From: Micrasema longulum
Taxonomy: Eukaryota > Arthropoda > Insecta > Trichoptera > Brachycentridae
DNA length: 64,000 nucleotides
Reading direction: 5' to 3'
Assembly: GCA_022494885.1 (NCBI GenBank)
Contig: JAGVSM010001703.1
Coordinates: 124,001-188,000, forward strand
Position numbers and translations under genes: made by a program. Shown piece after piece: positions 62,216-64,000 of the stretch. Position 1 is the first letter of the stretch, and every line of letters begins with the position of its first letter. The notes under the pieces are model-generated. The model had not been told where the DNA came from. It ran no database searches and saw only the letters and a list, made by a program, of their open reading frames with translations.

Positions 62216-64000
62216 ACTTTGATGATCTCAAACCATACACTATAACAAATATTTAACACTGCAATCCATAAAGATTAAATTATCTTATACCCTTAAAAAT
62301 ATACGATCTGCATATTAATTTTGTTTCGACTATTTAAGCTTTATTTTTTCACTAGCTTCTATGTTAAATTTTGGCGTTGGGTATTTTTCCTTCTTGATTA
62401 AATAAATGGTGCTTTTGATTGAAGTAAGATTGCGGGTAGGTATGGAATACCCCCAAAAAGTGTGATATATTGATAAGTACGTTGCAAGATCTCATATCAT
62501 GAGACGGGCAAAAGCAGTCTAGTCTAAAAGGCAACTGTTTTATTGTTGACAAAAATTCATTTAAATTTAAATATTACCTGCGTTCTATATACTATTACTA
62601 GTTGTTGAAAACTACAAATATTTACGTATTTAATTTTTCCACCCGTTGATTTATATAACTAATTATTATCAATAATTTAACGTAGAGTAAATTTAAAAAT
62701 TGCAGTCACTTTGAAGAGAATTGTTAGTTTATATTTTCAACTAAGCAGAATTCACGCGAGGTTTAGTGATTAAGTTCACGTAAATATTATTAACGACTGA
62801 TTTGATATGTATTTTTAAAAATAACACTTTGGATAATAAACCATTTTCAATAAATAAAGTGCATATTTAGGTGCAACTCTTCTCCATATTTTAGAATAAA
62901 GATGCTTTTGGATTCTCTGGATACATAAAATGTAATGTACAAATAATCCCACCTTAAAGGCGGTTTTGCAAATGTTTATAGATTTCGAATTTTTTTAATT
63001 ACGTTTTGATTTTATTCATCTTGTAAAATGTAGTAATTATTGCCACTGTGAGAATATATGGCTTAAAAAAAACTCATACTGTCATCATTAACCTCACGTA
63101 AGTTCTGCTAAACTCCCTTTTCTATTTTCTCTTGGTTTTAAAAAAAAAAATATTAAACCTAAAAAGCCCAGTGAATTTTTTAGTCACGGAAATAAAATCG
63201 CAATTCGATCTTTATTTTCAAACAAAAATACTAAAAAAATATTTGAAATAAACTTTTTTAAAAAAGCAATCGATACAAAAGATTTTATGGGATGATTTTT
63301 TGATTATATACGGTGATTTCAGTTTTGTTTTCGTGGCATTTAAAATAAACTTCAATTTAATGATATGATTATTGTTTTATCTGTGTGAGTCTACGAAAGT
63401 AAAAATGTATGAAATAGATCTAAATTTAAAGAATCACTGACTTCTTTACGAAATATAATTTGTATTACTAGTTTAATGTGTTATTAGTATGTTTATTAAA
63501 ATGTTTTGAGTTGATTTTCTTCGCTTAAAAGGCTTTTAAGTGAAAAAAAACTCCCTTTGGATGACTGCCTGAACGTGACCTCAGAATAACCATGTTCTAT
63601 CGGCATTTATCTCGCAAAAAGTAAAAAAAAGTGTTTCTATTACCTCGTTGTTCTGAGGTCTAGATATTATTGTCGAAAAATATTGTACATATTGTGGTGT
63701 TAAATCGTGAGTAGCAAAATTTCTTATCAATAATAATGTTAAAATACAAAATTAGGTACACGAGAGAGTTAATATTTTAGAAATGATTCTTGATAATAAT
63801 AATTTGTCACTTTTGGCTGAATATCGTAGGGTAGAAGTATTAAATTTAAACGAAATTACCCTTAATTTTTGTAATTCTATCATTTCGGAATATTATACTG
63901 AAGTGCGTTTGCAATCATACATACCTTGAAAAGGCTTTTACCTGTTCGTAAATAATCGCTTTCGTAAAATCTCCATGACAATCAATTCAACAACTTTGAC
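62216..64000. other. AT-rich stretch, no gene seen
   Basis: No supported open frame (a 62-codon minus frame at 62364-62552 has no domain), no SINE box and no clear repeat. Confidence 0.45.

Noticed and set aside
1..64000. CRISPR arrays, operons, ribosome binding sites, bacterial terminators
   Set aside because: No regularly spaced direct repeats of CRISPR type. Introns, SINEs and LINEs show that the window is eukaryotic nuclear DNA.

Overview
This is a strongly AT-rich, repeat-dominated piece of an arthropod, almost certainly insect, nuclear genome. It has GT-AG introns, tRNA-derived SINEs, many decayed non-LTR retrotransposons and TIR DNA transposons, and one multi-exon BTB-zinc-finger gene of the kind insects carry in numbers. 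Short repeats resembling the 'ACTAGCTTTTACCCGCGGCTT' and 'CTTTCGCATTTATATTATTA' ends that are abundant in Lepidoptera make that order my leading guess, but the sequence does not settle it.

The only convincing host gene lies on the + strand at 53027-60207. I assemble seven coding exons with consensus splice sites and consistent phases into a 551-residue protein. It has an N-terminal BTB/POZ domain (exons 1-2 and the start of exon 3), a long disordered linker with an Arg-His-Glu repeat tract (exon 3), two small linker exons (4 and 5), and four C2H2 zinc fingers (exons 6 and 7) close to the stop. An acceptor site 20 bases before the ATG means the 5' leader continues in an upstream exon that I could not find.

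The first 53 kb hold no convincing host gene. They are layered mobile-element debris: about twenty LINE fragments (mostly reverse-transcriptase C-termini and 3' ends on both strands), at least four tRNA-derived SINE families including a chimera and a SINE-in-SINE insertion, a deleted hAT element with an exact 8-bp target duplication and a BED-finger fragment, a pogo/Tigger-like element with a LINE inside it, a mariner-like relic, a 249-bp near-perfect palindromic element, a dispersed foldback family, and a repeat family carrying CRE-like TGACGTCA sites. Tandem arrays include a higher-order minisatellite at 29.4-29.7 kb and a degenerate ~100-bp array at 24.9-25.9 kb split by a SINE.

Intron 1 of the BTB gene (4.2 kb) interrupts the BTB domain and is built almost wholly of insertions: a 1.07-kb element with 31-bp inverted ends, two LINE relics, a foldback element split by a third LINE with an exact 7-bp target duplication, and a SINE, all apparently landing in an older 20-bp tandem array. 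After the gene come a plausible 3' UTR, a perfect 20-bp-arm hairpin, two more retroelement relics, and AT-rich sequence in which I recognise nothing.
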